The position numbers and the translations under genes are program-made. A model generated the notes under the pieces. That model worked only from the letters and a program-made list of their open reading frames with translations. It was not told the DNA's origin and searched no databases. DNA of 64,000 bases from an uncultured Pelagibacteraceae bacterium (GTDB taxonomy: Bacteria; Pseudomonadota; Alphaproteobacteria; Pelagibacterales; AG-422-B15), in the NCBI GenBank assembly GCA_902544525.1, contig CACCCN010000003.1:62001-126000 (forward strand). The letters are read 5' to 3'. This document shows, one piece after another, positions 30,677 to 39,570 of the stretch (positions are counted from its first letter, which is position 1; the number at the start of each line of letters is the position of its first letter).

Positions 30677-32320
30677 ATGGATACAGAAAATCAACGAGAG
30701 TCGATGGAATACGACGTGGTGATCGTCGGAGCTGGCCCAGCTGGTCTAGCTACGGCCATAAGGCTCAAACAACTAAATGCAGAAACAAATGTTTGTGTAG
30801 TTGAAAAAGCATCAGAAGTTGGTGCACATATATTAAGTGGAAATGTATTCGAAACAAGAGCTTTAGATGAATTATTGCCAGACTGGAGAAACATGGATGG
30901 ATGCCCAGTTAAGACAAAAGTAAATGCTGAGAAGTTTTTATTTTTGTCTAAAAAAAGCTATTTTAGTTTTCCCACTTTATTTCTCCCTCCTGTCCAACAC
31001 AATAAAGGCAATTATATTATTAGTCTTGCAAATTTGTGTCGTTGGCTTGGCCAAGTAGCAGAAAATTTAGGTGTAGAAATCTACCCAGGTTTTGCAGCAT
31101 CGGAAGTACTATATAACGAAGATCAGTCTATTAAGGGTATTGCTACAAATGATATGGGTGTTGATGCTAACAATGAAAAAAAAGATTCATATGAACCAGG
31201 CATAGAACTTCATGCAAAAGTTACAGTATTTGCGGAAGGTTGCAGGGGCCATTTAGGCAAAACTTTGATTGAAAAATATAATTTAGCGGAAAACAGTGAT
31301 CCGCAACAGTATGGAATAGGTCTAAAAGAAATATGGGAAGTTCCTGAAGAGTGTCACCATGAAGGCTTAGTGATGCATACCACTGGCTGGCCATTGGACA
31401 ATGATACTTATGGCGGTAGCTTTATTTATCATGCTGAAAATAAACAAATTTTTATTGGTTATGTTGTTGGTCTGGATTACAAAAACCCTCATCTATCCCC
31501 ATTTGAGGAATTTCAAAGATTTAAAACACATCCAGCAATTGCTAAAATCCTGACTGGTGGCAAAAGGATATCTTATGGTGCTAGAGCATTGATCGAGGGT
31601 GGTCTCCAAAGTCTTCCAAGAATGTATATGCCTAATGGATTATTAATAGGTTGCGACGCTGGAACCCTAAATATGCCAAAGATTAAAGGGTCACATACAG
31701 CTTTGAAAAGTGGAATAATTGCTGCAGAAACTATCAACGAAAAGTTTACTAAATCTCTTGAAGATCTCTCTTTATACGAAGAAAATTTTAAAAATAGTTG
31801 GGCATATAAAGAACTATACACAGCAAGAAATGTGAAGCCATTTATGGGTCTTGGTTTGATATTAGGCATAATTTTGACTGGAATAGATCAACTGATCTTT
31901 AGAGGCAGATTGCCATTTACATTAAGACATAAACACGCGGATCATGAATGTCTCAAGCCTGCAGATGAAATGAAGAAAATAGATTACCCTAAGCCAGATG
32001 GTGTATTAACTTTTGATAAACCAAGTTCTGCTTATTTATCTGGGACTTATCATGCAGAAAACCAACCGGTTCATTTGAAATTAAAGGATCCAGCACTTCC
32101 AATCAACTACACTTTGTCTAAATATGATGAGCCTGCTCAAAGATATTGCCCTGTTGGCGTTTATGAGGTTCATGAAGATGCTGCAACTTTGGAAAAGAAA
32201 TTTGTTATCAATAGTCAAAATTGTATTCATTGCAAAACTTGTGACATTAAAGAACCGTCTCAGAATATAAATTGGGTTACTCCTGAAGGCGGCGGTGGTC
32301 CTAAGTATTCAAATATGTAG
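30677..32320 (+). CDS. Electron transfer flavoprotein-ubiquinone oxidoreductase
   Basis: A 547-aa ETF-QO passing electrons from ETF (fatty-acid and choline/sarcosine-type dehydrogenases) to ubiquinone. The FAD motif VIVGAGPAGLATAIRL is near residue 15, and GCDAGTLNMPKIKGSHTALK near 338 is the second FAD block. A membrane-surface segment LGLILGIILTG lies near 392. The 4Fe-4S cluster cysteines are in YCPVGVYEV near 489 and NCIHCKTCDIK near 515, and the conserved WVTPEGGGGP tail is present. It connects to the quinone pool used by petABC. Confidence 0.96.
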   Translation: MDTENQRESMEYDVVIVGAGPAGLATAIRLKQLNAETNVCVVEKASEVGAHILSGNVFETRALDELLPDWRNMDGCPVKTKVNAEKFLFLSKKSYFSFPTLFLPPVQHNKGNYIISLANLCRWLGQVAENLGVEIYPGFAASEVLYNEDQSIKGIATNDMGVDANNEKKDSYEPGIELHAKVTVFAEGCRGHLGKTLIEKYNLAENSDPQQYGIGLKEIWEVPEECHHEGLVMHTTGWPLDNDTYGGSFIYHAENKQIFIGYVVGLDYKNPHLSPFEEFQRFKTHPAIAKILTGGKRISYGARALIEGGLQSLPRMYMPNGLLIGCDAGTLNMPKIKGSHTALKSGIIAAETINEKFTKSLEDLSLYEENFKNSWAYKELYTARNVKPFMGLGLILGIILTGIDQLIFRGRLPFTLRHKHADHECLKPADEMKKIDYPKPDGVLTFDKPSSAYLSGTYHAENQPVHLKLKDPALPINYTLSKYDEPAQRYCPVGVYEVHEDAATLEKKFVINSQNCIHCKTCDIKEPSQNINWVTPEGGGGPKYSNM

Positions 32321-32330
32321 ATGATAAATA

Positions 32331-33989
32331 ATGAAAATCTTACTATTTAATTTAATTTTACTTATTAATTTCGTTTTTATTTCTAATTCAGTTGCTGCTA
32401 ATAAAAATAACCTTGCAAAGGTTGGTGATTATATAATTGCTGAAATTTCGTCACAAGCAAATGACTATGATACTGCTAATCAATATTATTTAAATTTACT
32501 AAAAAAAGATAAAAAAAATACTGGTTTAATAATTAAAATTATCAAAAATAATTTATTGAATGAAAAAATTCAACTTGCTAATAAGCACTATTTAAAGCTT
32601 GAAAAAATTGGTTGTCCAAAAACTGAAATTGAATGTATTAATTTTACCCAATCGATTGGGCCATTATTAACTGGTGTTACGTATCTAAAAAAAAATAGGA
32701 CTAATAGAGCTATAAAAGCTTTTTCAAATATAAAAAATATTAATAATAACAAGGTCTACGCTGAACTAGTGAGGGCTTGGTCACTGGCTAACTTTTATAC
32801 CTATAAAGATAGTATTGAAATTTTAGATAGTATCAATTCTGAAAAAAATATTGATGATATTATAATGCATAAAGCTTTAATTTACGATTTAGTAAATGAA
32901 GTTGAATTAGCTGATATATTCTATCAACAATCGATAAACAGCAGCAAAAATATCAATGTTATTAATTATTACTTAAATTTTTTACATCGAAATAATATGG
33001 AGATGGAAAAGAATAATTTTTTACAAAGTTTATATGCTGATACAAGCTTTGAAATTTCAATAAATAATGAGATCTTCGATAACTCGAGACTGGTTCAAAA
33101 TCAGATCAATGGTGTAGGCTTAGTACTTTATGATGCTGCGCAGCATCTTGGTTTTGAAAATATAGACTTATCGCGCGTAATCTTAAATATTGCTGACTAT
33201 TCATACCCAGATTTATATGAGGTAGATTTTTTATCTGCAAGCTTACTTCATAGTTTAGATCTAACTGATCAAGCTATGAAAAAATATAAATTAATACCAA
33301 GTAATCACTATCTTAGTTCAATAGCAACGATACAATTATCTAATATATTAAATCTTGAAAACTTGGAAGAAGATGCAATTGAGCTTTTACAAAATTATTT
33401 AATTGAAAAAGACAATTTTAAAGTTCAAATGACACTTGGTGATCATTTTAGATATAAGTCTGATTGGAAGAATGCACAGGAAACTTACAGTAAAATATTA
33501 AAAAATGATAAATATATTCTAGATCCAAATATATGGAATACATATTATAGACGTGGTATTTCTTATGAAAGAGATAAGCAATGGGATTTAGCAGAGAGAG
33601 ACTTTATGCAAGCCCTCGAACTTAATACCAATCAACCAGATGTATTAAATTACCTTGGTTATTCATGGATTGATAATGACATAAATATGCTAAAGGCTAA
33701 AATAATGATTGAGTTAGCATTGGAACAAAAACCTGACGATGCCTATTTTATTGATAGTCTTGCCTGGTATTATTTCAAAGTAAGCAATTATGAACAAGCA
33801 GATGCTTTGCTAAGTTACGCAACATACCTCGCGCCATCAGACCCGGTCATAAATGAGCATTATGGAGATGCATTATGGAAAGTTGGTAAGTTTATTGAAG
33901 CGAGATACCAGTGGAATAGAGCGCTAGACCTTGATCCCGAAGAGGATCAGATTGAAAAAATTAAAGTTAAATTGATAAAGGGTTATTGA
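32331..33989 (+). CDS. Secreted or lipidless periplasmic TPR-repeat protein
   Basis: A 552-aa protein with a signal peptide (about residues 1-22, ending SVAA) and tetratricopeptide repeats. The clearest repeats are at the C-terminus: YRRGISYERDKQWDLAERDF near 403, PDVLNYLGYSWIDNDINMLK near 435, DAYFIDSLAWYYFKVSNYEQ near 470 and PVINEHYGDALWKVGKFIEA near 503. This matches the TPR proteins commonly found before ispE in alphaproteobacteria. Partners and function are unknown; a periplasmic scaffold role is likely. The stop overlaps the ispE start by three bases. Confidence 0.82.
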   Translation: MKILLFNLILLINFVFISNSVAANKNNLAKVGDYIIAEISSQANDYDTANQYYLNLLKKDKKNTGLIIKIIKNNLLNEKIQLANKHYLKLEKIGCPKTEIECINFTQSIGPLLTGVTYLKKNRTNRAIKAFSNIKNINNNKVYAELVRAWSLANFYTYKDSIEILDSINSEKNIDDIIMHKALIYDLVNEVELADIFYQQSINSSKNINVINYYLNFLHRNNMEMEKNNFLQSLYADTSFEISINNEIFDNSRLVQNQINGVGLVLYDAAQHLGFENIDLSRVILNIADYSYPDLYEVDFLSASLLHSLDLTDQAMKKYKLIPSNHYLSSIATIQLSNILNLENLEEDAIELLQNYLIEKDNFKVQMTLGDHFRYKSDWKNAQETYSKILKNDKYILDPNIWNTYYRRGISYERDKQWDLAERDFMQALELNTNQPDVLNYLGYSWIDNDINMLKAKIMIELALEQKPDDAYFIDSLAWYYFKVSNYEQADALLSYATYLAPSDPVINEHYGDALWKVGKFIEARYQWNRALDLDPEEDQIEKIKVKLIKGY

Positions 33990-34849
33990 GACGCTATAAA
34001 TTTAGTGTGTTAGATAATCTAAAATTAAAATCATATGCAAAAATAAATCTATATTTGCATGTATTAAATAAAAGAGACGATGGTTTTCACAATATTTCAA
34101 GTTTATTGAGTCGAATAGATTTATATGACAGTATAACTTTTGAAAAAAGTGAGATATTTGAAGTAGAGTATAGTGGCCCCGAAGGAAACAAAGTTTCGAA
34201 TGATAATATTACACAACTAATCACTTATTTAAAAAATGAGAAGATAATTGACGAATTAAATTACCGAATTAAAATTAATAAAAATATACCAATTGGAGCA
34301 GGGTTAGGCGGGGGTTCAAGTAATGTTGCTTCTATCATTAGGGTATTAGTCGAAAATAAAATAATCAAAGAAAGTGTTGATGTCATTAATATTGCAAAAT
34401 TAATGGGATCCGACATAGAATTTTTTTTATATGATAAAGCAGCAATTATTGAAGGTAAGGGATCGATAGCCAAATTATTTGAAATTCAAGAACCCATCAT
34501 AATTTTATTAGTAAACCCTGGGGTGAACTTAAGTACAAAAAAAGTTTTTGAAACAAATAATTTATTTTCGGCAAATTTTAGAGTTGAAGAAACATTAAAT
34601 AATAATCTTAATAAATTGTTTAAAATTACTCATAATGACTTAGAAGATGCAGCTATCAAGCTTTGTCCAGATATAGGTAAAATAAAAGATGAAATCTCAA
34701 AACAAAAGGGTTTAATTGCTAGCAGAATGACAGGAAGTGGTTCCTCATATTTCGCGATATTCGAGGATAGAAATGCTACTTTATTAGCAGAACAGCAGAT
34801 TAAAAATTATAATTCAAATTGGTGGACATCAATTGTAACAACTATTTAA
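33986..34849 (+). CDS. ispE: 4-diphosphocytidyl-2-C-methyl-D-erythritol kinase
   Basis: A GHMP kinase (287 aa with the TTG start) of the MEP isoprenoid pathway. SYAKINLYLHV opens the domain near residue 16, the ATP loop is PIGAGLGGGSSNVAS near residue 100, and MTGSGSSYFAIF is near 248. The TTG at 33986 overlaps the stop of the TPR gene in TTGA. A GTG at 34007 is a second candidate; no ATG precedes the core, so an unusual start codon is required. Isoprenoid output supports ubiquinone and heme O chains. Confidence 0.92.
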   Translation: MRRYKFSVLDNLKLKSYAKINLYLHVLNKRDDGFHNISSLLSRIDLYDSITFEKSEIFEVEYSGPEGNKVSNDNITQLITYLKNEKIIDELNYRIKINKNIPIGAGLGGGSSNVASIIRVLVENKIIKESVDVINIAKLMGSDIEFFLYDKAAIIEGKGSIAKLFEIQEPIIILLVNPGVNLSTKKVFETNNLFSANFRVEETLNNNLNKLFKITHNDLEDAAIKLCPDIGKIKDEISKQKGLIASRMTGSGSSYFAIFEDRNATLLAEQQIKNYNSNWWTSIVTTI

Positions 34850-34852
34850 TCA

Positions 34853-34880
34853 TTGCAATTCACACTTGTTATACTAAATA
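34853..34880 (+). promoter_or_regulatory. Weak candidate promoter for tRNA-Gln
   Basis: TTGCAA (34853-34858) and TAAATA (34875-34880) with a 16-base spacer lie just after the ispE stop. A start point about ten bases before the tRNA would follow. In such AT-rich DNA chance matches are common, so this is tentative. Confidence 0.28.
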
Positions 34881-34895
34881 TATATTAATTATCGT

Positions 34896-34970
34896 TGGGG
34901 CGTGGCCAAGTGGTAAGGCACCGCTTTTTGGTAGCGGTATTCGGAGGTTCGAATCCTCCCGCCCCAGCCA
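34896..34970 (+). tRNA. trnQ: tRNA-Gln (UUG)
   Basis: A 75-base cloverleaf: acceptor strands TGGGGCG (34896-34902) and CGCCCCA (34960-34966), discriminator G and encoded CCA (34968-34970). The anticodon arm is CCGCT-TTTTGGT-AGCGG, giving anticodon TTG. The T arm is GGAGG-TTCGAAT-CCTCC. All stems pair. It sits between ispE and the AhpD-like gene and is a G+C-rich island in AT-rich DNA. Confidence 0.97.
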
Positions 34971-34993
34971 GCGAACTAATATAGAGAGAAATT

Positions 34994-35548
34994 ATGAGTA
35001 CTTTTTTAAATAAATATACATCAGTTTATAACGTTTTTTTAGATAATTGGAGTTATCAATCACAGTACGTTCTATTTTTAGAAAAACTAATGTATGAGGA
35101 GACCATTCTACCTACTTATATTAAAGAAATGATATTTGCTTATGTCTCTGAACTCAATGGGTGTACTTATTGTAAAGATATACACAGAGGAATTTCAAAA
35201 GAGCTAATAAAAGAAATAGAAAAAAACTCGTCCCTAGAAAATATCTCTATTTCATCAATACAAGAAGAATTCAAAGCCGTATTAGCTTTTTCACATAAGG
35301 TAAACGAAGATATTGACTCAATTACCCAAGATGATGTGGACTCAATTTTAGAAAATGGTTTTCAGGAAAATGTTATATCTGAAATTATTGCTATTTGCAG
35401 TGCTGCACAATATATGAATACAACTGTACGTGCACATAAAATTCCAGCCCTAAATGAGGCTATGAATTCAGCCTCTGTTAAAATGATGATTCAAAAGGGT
35501 TATCAAGGATTAGCTGATTATATGATACAAAAACGTAACAAGAGTTAA
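34994..35548 (+). CDS. AhpD/carboxymuconolactone decarboxylase family protein
   Basis: A 184-aa alpha-helical protein with the AhpD-type redox motif ELNGCTYCKDIHRG near residue 52 (C-x-x-C then His three residues later). This motif marks peroxidase-related CMD proteins that work as alkylhydroperoxidase-like disulfide reductases. The C-terminal half repeats the CMD helices (AAQYMNTTVRAHKIP). The actual substrate is unknown. A GAGAGAA ribosome-site-like stretch precedes the ATG; the gene begins 24 bases after tRNA-Gln. Confidence 0.85.
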   Translation: MSTFLNKYTSVYNVFLDNWSYQSQYVLFLEKLMYEETILPTYIKEMIFAYVSELNGCTYCKDIHRGISKELIKEIEKNSSLENISISSIQEEFKAVLAFSHKVNEDIDSITQDDVDSILENGFQENVISEIIAICSAAQYMNTTVRAHKIPALNEAMNSASVKMMIQKGYQGLADYMIQKRNKS

Positions 35549-35595
35549 GTAATCATTTTCATCAAATTAAATCCAAAATAAAAACTTAAAATTAA

Positions 35596-35617
35596 ATAAC
35601 TATTCTAAATTAGTTAT
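35596..35617 (-). terminator. Weak hairpin at the 3' end of the MaoC gene
   Basis: Inverted repeat ATAACTA (35596-35602) and TAGTTAT (35611-35617) lies immediately after the minus-strand MaoC stop, between convergent genes. On the minus strand it is followed by a T-rich stretch. The AT-rich 7-bp stem is weak for an intrinsic terminator. Confidence 0.35.
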
Positions 35618-36076
35618 CTAACCTGGGAAGGCTAACATAATAGACTCAGCTATATATGCTGGCTTTTCGTCACCCTCGACCTCTAATGTAGCTTCTGAAA
35701 TTACTTGAGTACCTCCATTATCAAGTTTATTCACTTCATTAACTTTAACACTTAATCTTACTTTTGAATTAACAGGTACCATGCTAATAAATCTGACTTT
35801 GTTTAGTCCATAATTTATAGTCATCTTAGTACCTGTGATTGTCCAAATCATTGAACTTAGAGGTACAATTAGTGAAAGTGTAAGAAATCCATGAGCAATT
35901 GTAGATTTTGTAGGAAGCTCTTTAGCTGCTCTTTCCGAGTCTAAATGAATCCATTGATGATCACTAGTTGCATCAGCAAATTGCTGTATTCTGTTTTGAT
36001 CAATTAGCATCCAGTCTGATTTACCAATATCTTTTCCAATAAAACTCTCTAATTCACTAAAATCTACAGATATCAT
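35618..36076 (-). CDS. MaoC-like (R)-specific enoyl-CoA hydratase
   Basis: A 152-aa single hot-dog domain protein. The hydratase motif is clear: FADATSDHQWIHLDSERA near residue 33 (catalytic Asp and His), followed by IAHGFLTLSLIVPL near 59 and YGLNKVRFISMVPVNSKVRL near 88. These proteins hydrate trans-2-enoyl-CoA to (R)-3-hydroxyacyl-CoA. A GGAGAA ribosome site precedes the ATG on the minus strand. It is divergent from the GNAT gene. Confidence 0.9.
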   Translation of the reverse strand: MISVDFSELESFIGKDIGKSDWMLIDQNRIQQFADATSDHQWIHLDSERAAKELPTKSTIAHGFLTLSLIVPLSSMIWTITGTKMTINYGLNKVRFISMVPVNSKVRLSVKVNEVNKLDNGGTQVISEATLEVEGDEKPAYIAESIMLAFPG

Positions 36077-36144
36077 ATAAATTCTCCTTATTAATTTAAT
36101 ATTAAAATAATATCTTAAATTATTATAAAATATATATCTTTATT

Positions 36145-36633
36145 ATGAGCAATATAAGACAGATAACCAAAGATGATAATGAAAAAATTTTGAAATTACT
36201 TAATCAATCTTTTGGACCAGGAAGATTTGCAAGATCTGTTTACAGATTGAGAGAGATTAAAGGAAGAGAAACAGATTTTTCATATATAAATGAGAAAAAC
36301 AATGAAATCTTATCTTCTATTCAATATTTTCAAACTTATCTAAATCAGGATCTTTTAGGCTTACTTTTAGGACCGTTAGCTGTCGAGCCAAGGTATAGAG
36401 GACAAGGATTTGGAGTAGCGTTAGTGAAACACACCATTCAAATAATAAAAAAAGAAACTAATTATGATTTTATTTTAGTTATAGGGGATAATGCATACTA
36501 TAAAAAATTTGGTTTTGAAAAAATAAATCATGACTTAAATTTTTTTGGTCCTGTAAATGTAAATAGAGTATTAATTCTTGATATAAATGGAAAAATAAAA
36601 AAGAATAATTATTTAAAAATGGAATTTAGTTAA
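36145..36633 (+). CDS. GNAT N-acetyltransferase, YhbS-like
   Basis: A 162-aa GNAT protein. RQITKDDNEKILKLLNQSFG starts the fold, and the acetyl-CoA binding motif is LLLGPLAVEPRYRGQGFGVA near residues 74-93, then DFILVIGDNAYYKKFGFEK near 112. The layout matches YhbS-type acetyltransferases; the substrate is unknown. It overlaps the DUF1285 gene by one base. Confidence 0.83.
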   Translation: MSNIRQITKDDNEKILKLLNQSFGPGRFARSVYRLREIKGRETDFSYINEKNNEILSSIQYFQTYLNQDLLGLLLGPLAVEPRYRGQGFGVALVKHTIQIIKKETNYDFILVIGDNAYYKKFGFEKINHDLNFFGPVNVNRVLILDINGKIKKNNYLKMEFS

Positions 36634-37211
36634 TGACAGATAATCAATTTACTTTTGTAAAAGGCTTAGAGACAATTTACGAGTTTAGTAAAAAAGAAAA
36701 AAATTCATTACCTCCGGTAGACAAATGGAACCCTGACTTTTGTGGTGATATTGATATGAGAATTTTGCGTAATGGTAAATGGTTTTATATGGGTTCAGAA
36801 ATAAAGAGACCAGCCATGATTAAATTATTTTCAAGAATTTTAAGGTTAGATGAGGATAATCATTATTATTTAGTAACTCCAGTTGAGAAAGTCAGGATAC
36901 AAGTTGAAGATGCTCCTTTTGTTGCAACTTCAATACATCAAGAAACAAAAAATGGTATTAAAAATTTATATTTTACAACTAATCTTAATGAAAAAATCTT
37001 ACTGTCAAATCAAAATCCAATTGATATTAAGATCGATATTAATACAGAAGAACCATCACCATATATTCGCGTTAGAAAAAATCTTAAAGCTTTAATCTCA
37101 AGATCAGTTTTTTATGAATTAATTGATTTAGCAAAAAAACAAACAATCGATAGTGTAGAGTACTTAATTTTAGAGAGTAATAACGAAATTTTTAAAATAT
37201 ATGAGTGCTAA
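36633..37211 (+). CDS. DUF1285 family protein
   Basis: A 192-aa protein with the DUF1285 hallmarks: PPVDKWNPDFCGDIDMRILR near residues 26-45, then GKWFYMGSEIKRPAMIKLFS and VTPVEKVRIQVEDAPFVA. The function of this family is not established. In alphaproteobacteria it commonly precedes the NUDIX and CCA-transferase genes, as here, with an 11-base overlap to the next gene. Confidence 0.88.
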   Translation: MTDNQFTFVKGLETIYEFSKKEKNSLPPVDKWNPDFCGDIDMRILRNGKWFYMGSEIKRPAMIKLFSRILRLDEDNHYYLVTPVEKVRIQVEDAPFVATSIHQETKNGIKNLYFTTNLNEKILLSNQNPIDIKIDINTEEPSPYIRVRKNLKALISRSVFYELIDLAKKQTIDSVEYLILESNNEIFKIYEC

Positions 37212-37857
37212 TAAAGATATAACTCTTAATCTATTACAAAATACCTTCGTTGATGCAAGTGAAATATCTCATGAATCTTTTGATATTAATTCAACAAGAA
37301 CTGACTCCAATATAAATCATGATAAAAAAATTATTAATTTCTTTAATAATAAAAAATTGACTAAATCGGCAGTACTGGTCCCAATAATATTTGAAAATAA
37401 CTCAGCCAATATCATTTTAACATATCGCTCAGCAAAATTAAAAGATCACGCAGGTCAAATTAGTTTTCCAGGCGGAAGAATTGATAAAAAAGATTTATCT
37501 CCTATTGATACTGCAATTCGAGAAACTAAAGAGGAAATAGGTATTGAAAAAAAATATATAAATATCTTAGGAAACCTTGATAACTATGTGACCGGTACTG
37601 GCTTTCAAATTTTACCTATAATAGCAAATTTAATCGGTGGATATGATATTTCTATTAACTCCAATGAGGTAGAGAGTGTTTTCAAATTACCAATGAGTAT
37701 TTTAATGAATAAGAAAAATCATGATATTCAGGAAAAATTATATAATAATGGAGAAATATCATATCACTATAATTTTAATGTGATAAATTATGAAAATCAT
37801 TTCATATGGGGTGCCACTGCAAGTATTTTATTAAATTTATATGAAAAATTAAAATGA
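37201..37857 (+). CDS. NUDIX hydrolase, CoA pyrophosphatase-like
   Basis: A 218-aa NUDIX protein of the YeaB/NudL type. The CoA-pyrophosphatase motif region LKDHAGQISFPGGRID lies near residue 80, and the NUDIX box continues TAIRETKEEIGI near residue 105, with the RExxEE metal ligands intact. It probably hydrolyses CoA or acyl-CoA to 4'-phosphopantetheine and 3',5'-ADP. The end overlaps the nucleotidyltransferase gene by four bases. Confidence 0.88.
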   Translation: MSANKDITLNLLQNTFVDASEISHESFDINSTRTDSNINHDKKIINFFNNKKLTKSAVLVPIIFENNSANIILTYRSAKLKDHAGQISFPGGRIDKKDLSPIDTAIRETKEEIGIEKKYINILGNLDNYVTGTGFQILPIIANLIGGYDISINSNEVESVFKLPMSILMNKKNHDIQEKLYNNGEISYHYNFNVINYENHFIWGATASILLNLYEKLK

Positions 37858-39083
37858 CTAATCAAAATATAAAAGATGTACTTGCGATGACTGACGTACA
37901 AAAACTATTTGAAATCTTTGATAAAAATCAAATTTATTTAGTTGGAGGATGTGTAAGAAATGCATTTAGCAATAGGGATGTAAAAGATATTGATTTTGCT
38001 TCAACTTTAGAACCTGAACAGGTTATTAGGGTATTAGATAAAAATAAAATTAAATTTTTAGATATTGGTAAAGAGCATGGAACTATAACTGCAATAATTA
38101 ATAATACTAAGTATGAAATTACTTCATGTCGCTCAGATATAAAGACAGACGGTCGACATGCAGTAGTTGATTATACAAGTGATATCAAGGTTGACTCAAA
38201 CAGAAGAGATTTTACATTTAATGCAATTTATGTTGATCAATCGGGAGATACTTTTGATTTTCATAATGGTTTAAAAGATTTAGAAAAAAATAAAGTCCAG
38301 TTTATTGGCGACGTAGAACGAAGAATCCAAGAAGATTATTTAAGAATCCTTAGGTTTTTCAGGTTCCATTGTGAGCATTCACCAGATCACATTAGTGAAA
38401 GCGAATTGCTTCTAATTAAAAAGCATATCAATGGACTAAAAAAAGTATCTAAAGAAAGGCTATGGATTGAATTAAAAAATATCATTGAGCATAAAAATTC
38501 AAGTTATATTCTAAAAAAAATGCAAGATACTGGCTTATTTTCACAGGTATTCCAAGGTATTATAGTTGGGGATAGTTTTGAAAAGTTAAATAATAATTTA
38601 GTAAATTTAAATTTATCTGGTACCAGTATGTGTAAGCTGGCTATTTTACTAAATAACGATGAAAAGATTATTAATAGCTTCATTTCAGAGAACCCACTTT
38701 CAAAAATAGAACAAAATAATCTTATAAATTTATCAAATATACATAGCAGCATCGTATCCTATATGTCTATGCGAGAGGCAAGAGCAGCTTTGTATCGATT
38801 AGGTAAAGATAATTTTACAAATCAAGTATTATGTCAATGGTCTAAAGATTCGAATGACAAAACAACAATTAATTGGCGAGCTTTAATTGAAGTTGCAAGT
38901 TCTTGGAGTAAACCTAAATTTACAGTCAAAGCATCAGACGTGATTAATATGGGAATATCAGAAGGACCAGAACTAGGTGGGATATTAGAAGAATTAGAAG
39001 AGTGGTGGATAAATAATGATTTTATAGATGATCAGTTTTCCTTAATTGAAAGACTCAAAGCAATCTGCTTTGCACGACACTAG
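37854..39083 (+). CDS. CCA-adding/poly(A) polymerase family nucleotidyltransferase
   Basis: A 409-aa class II nucleotidyltransferase. The catalytic head has LVGGCVRNAFSNRDVKDIDF near residue 31 with both metal Asp residues, then DIGKEHGTITAIIN. The neck region with RRDFTFNAIYVD and the RILRFFRFHCEH motif follow. CCA-tRNA nucleotidyltransferase is likelier than PcnB, based on the genomic context typical of alphaproteobacteria, yet the two cannot be separated firmly here. The tRNA-Gln in this window encodes its own CCA, so repair would be the main role. It ends one base from the convergent greA stop. Confidence 0.88.
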   Translation: MTNQNIKDVLAMTDVQKLFEIFDKNQIYLVGGCVRNAFSNRDVKDIDFASTLEPEQVIRVLDKNKIKFLDIGKEHGTITAIINNTKYEITSCRSDIKTDGRHAVVDYTSDIKVDSNRRDFTFNAIYVDQSGDTFDFHNGLKDLEKNKVQFIGDVERRIQEDYLRILRFFRFHCEHSPDHISESELLLIKKHINGLKKVSKERLWIELKNIIEHKNSSYILKKMQDTGLFSQVFQGIIVGDSFEKLNNNLVNLNLSGTSMCKLAILLNNDEKIINSFISENPLSKIEQNNLINLSNIHSSIVSYMSMREARAALYRLGKDNFTNQVLCQWSKDSNDKTTINWRALIEVASSWSKPKFTVKASDVINMGISEGPELGGILEELEEWWINNDFIDDQFSLIERLKAICFARH

Positions 39084-39560
39084 TTATTCGTAGAGTATAG
39101 CAGTAATTTCATAGCTTTTTTCACCTTTTGGCGTATTAACCATTACAAAGTCGTCTTTTTCTTTACCGATTAATTCTTTTGCAACAGGTGATTTATAAGA
39201 AATTAAGTTGTTGTCAATATCAGCTTCTTCGTGACCAACAATTTTAAAAACTTTTTTTTCATCAGTTTCTAAGTCTTTTAATTTTACAGTGCACCCAAAA
39301 ACTACCTTACTATCTTTATTGATATTTTTAATATCAATTATTTCTGCATTCGCTAGTAATGATTGTATCTCTTGGATTCTACCTTCATTATGACTTTGTT
39401 CCTCTTTTGCAGCATGATATTCAGCGTTTTCTTTTAAATCTCCATGTGCTCTGGCTTCAGCGATTGCTTTTATGACTTCTTGTCTTTTACTTCCAGTTAA
39501 AAGAGCAAGCTCATCTTGTAATTTTTTAGCTCCATCAATTGTTATTGGTTCTGTACTCAT
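39084..39560 (-). CDS. greA: Transcription elongation factor GreA
   Basis: A 158-aa GreA, which rescues backtracked RNA polymerase by stimulating transcript cleavage. The N-terminal coiled coil carries KAIAEARAHGDLKENAEYHA near residues 28-47 with the acidic tip, and the C-terminal FKBP-like domain has FKIVGHEEADIDNNLISYKS and SPVAKELIGKEKDD. The length is standard. It follows hemF by ten bases. Confidence 0.96.
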   Translation of the reverse strand: MSTEPITIDGAKKLQDELALLTGSKRQEVIKAIAEARAHGDLKENAEYHAAKEEQSHNEGRIQEIQSLLANAEIIDIKNINKDSKVVFGCTVKLKDLETDEKKVFKIVGHEEADIDNNLISYKSPVAKELIGKEKDDFVMVNTPKGEKSYEITAILYE

Positions 39561-39570
39561 AGTTCTTAAT

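Noticed and set aside
34819..35013. A 64-codon open frame across the tRNA region
   Set aside because: It overlaps the end of ispE and the whole of tRNA-Gln; the apparent peptide is the translated tRNA and has no independent support.
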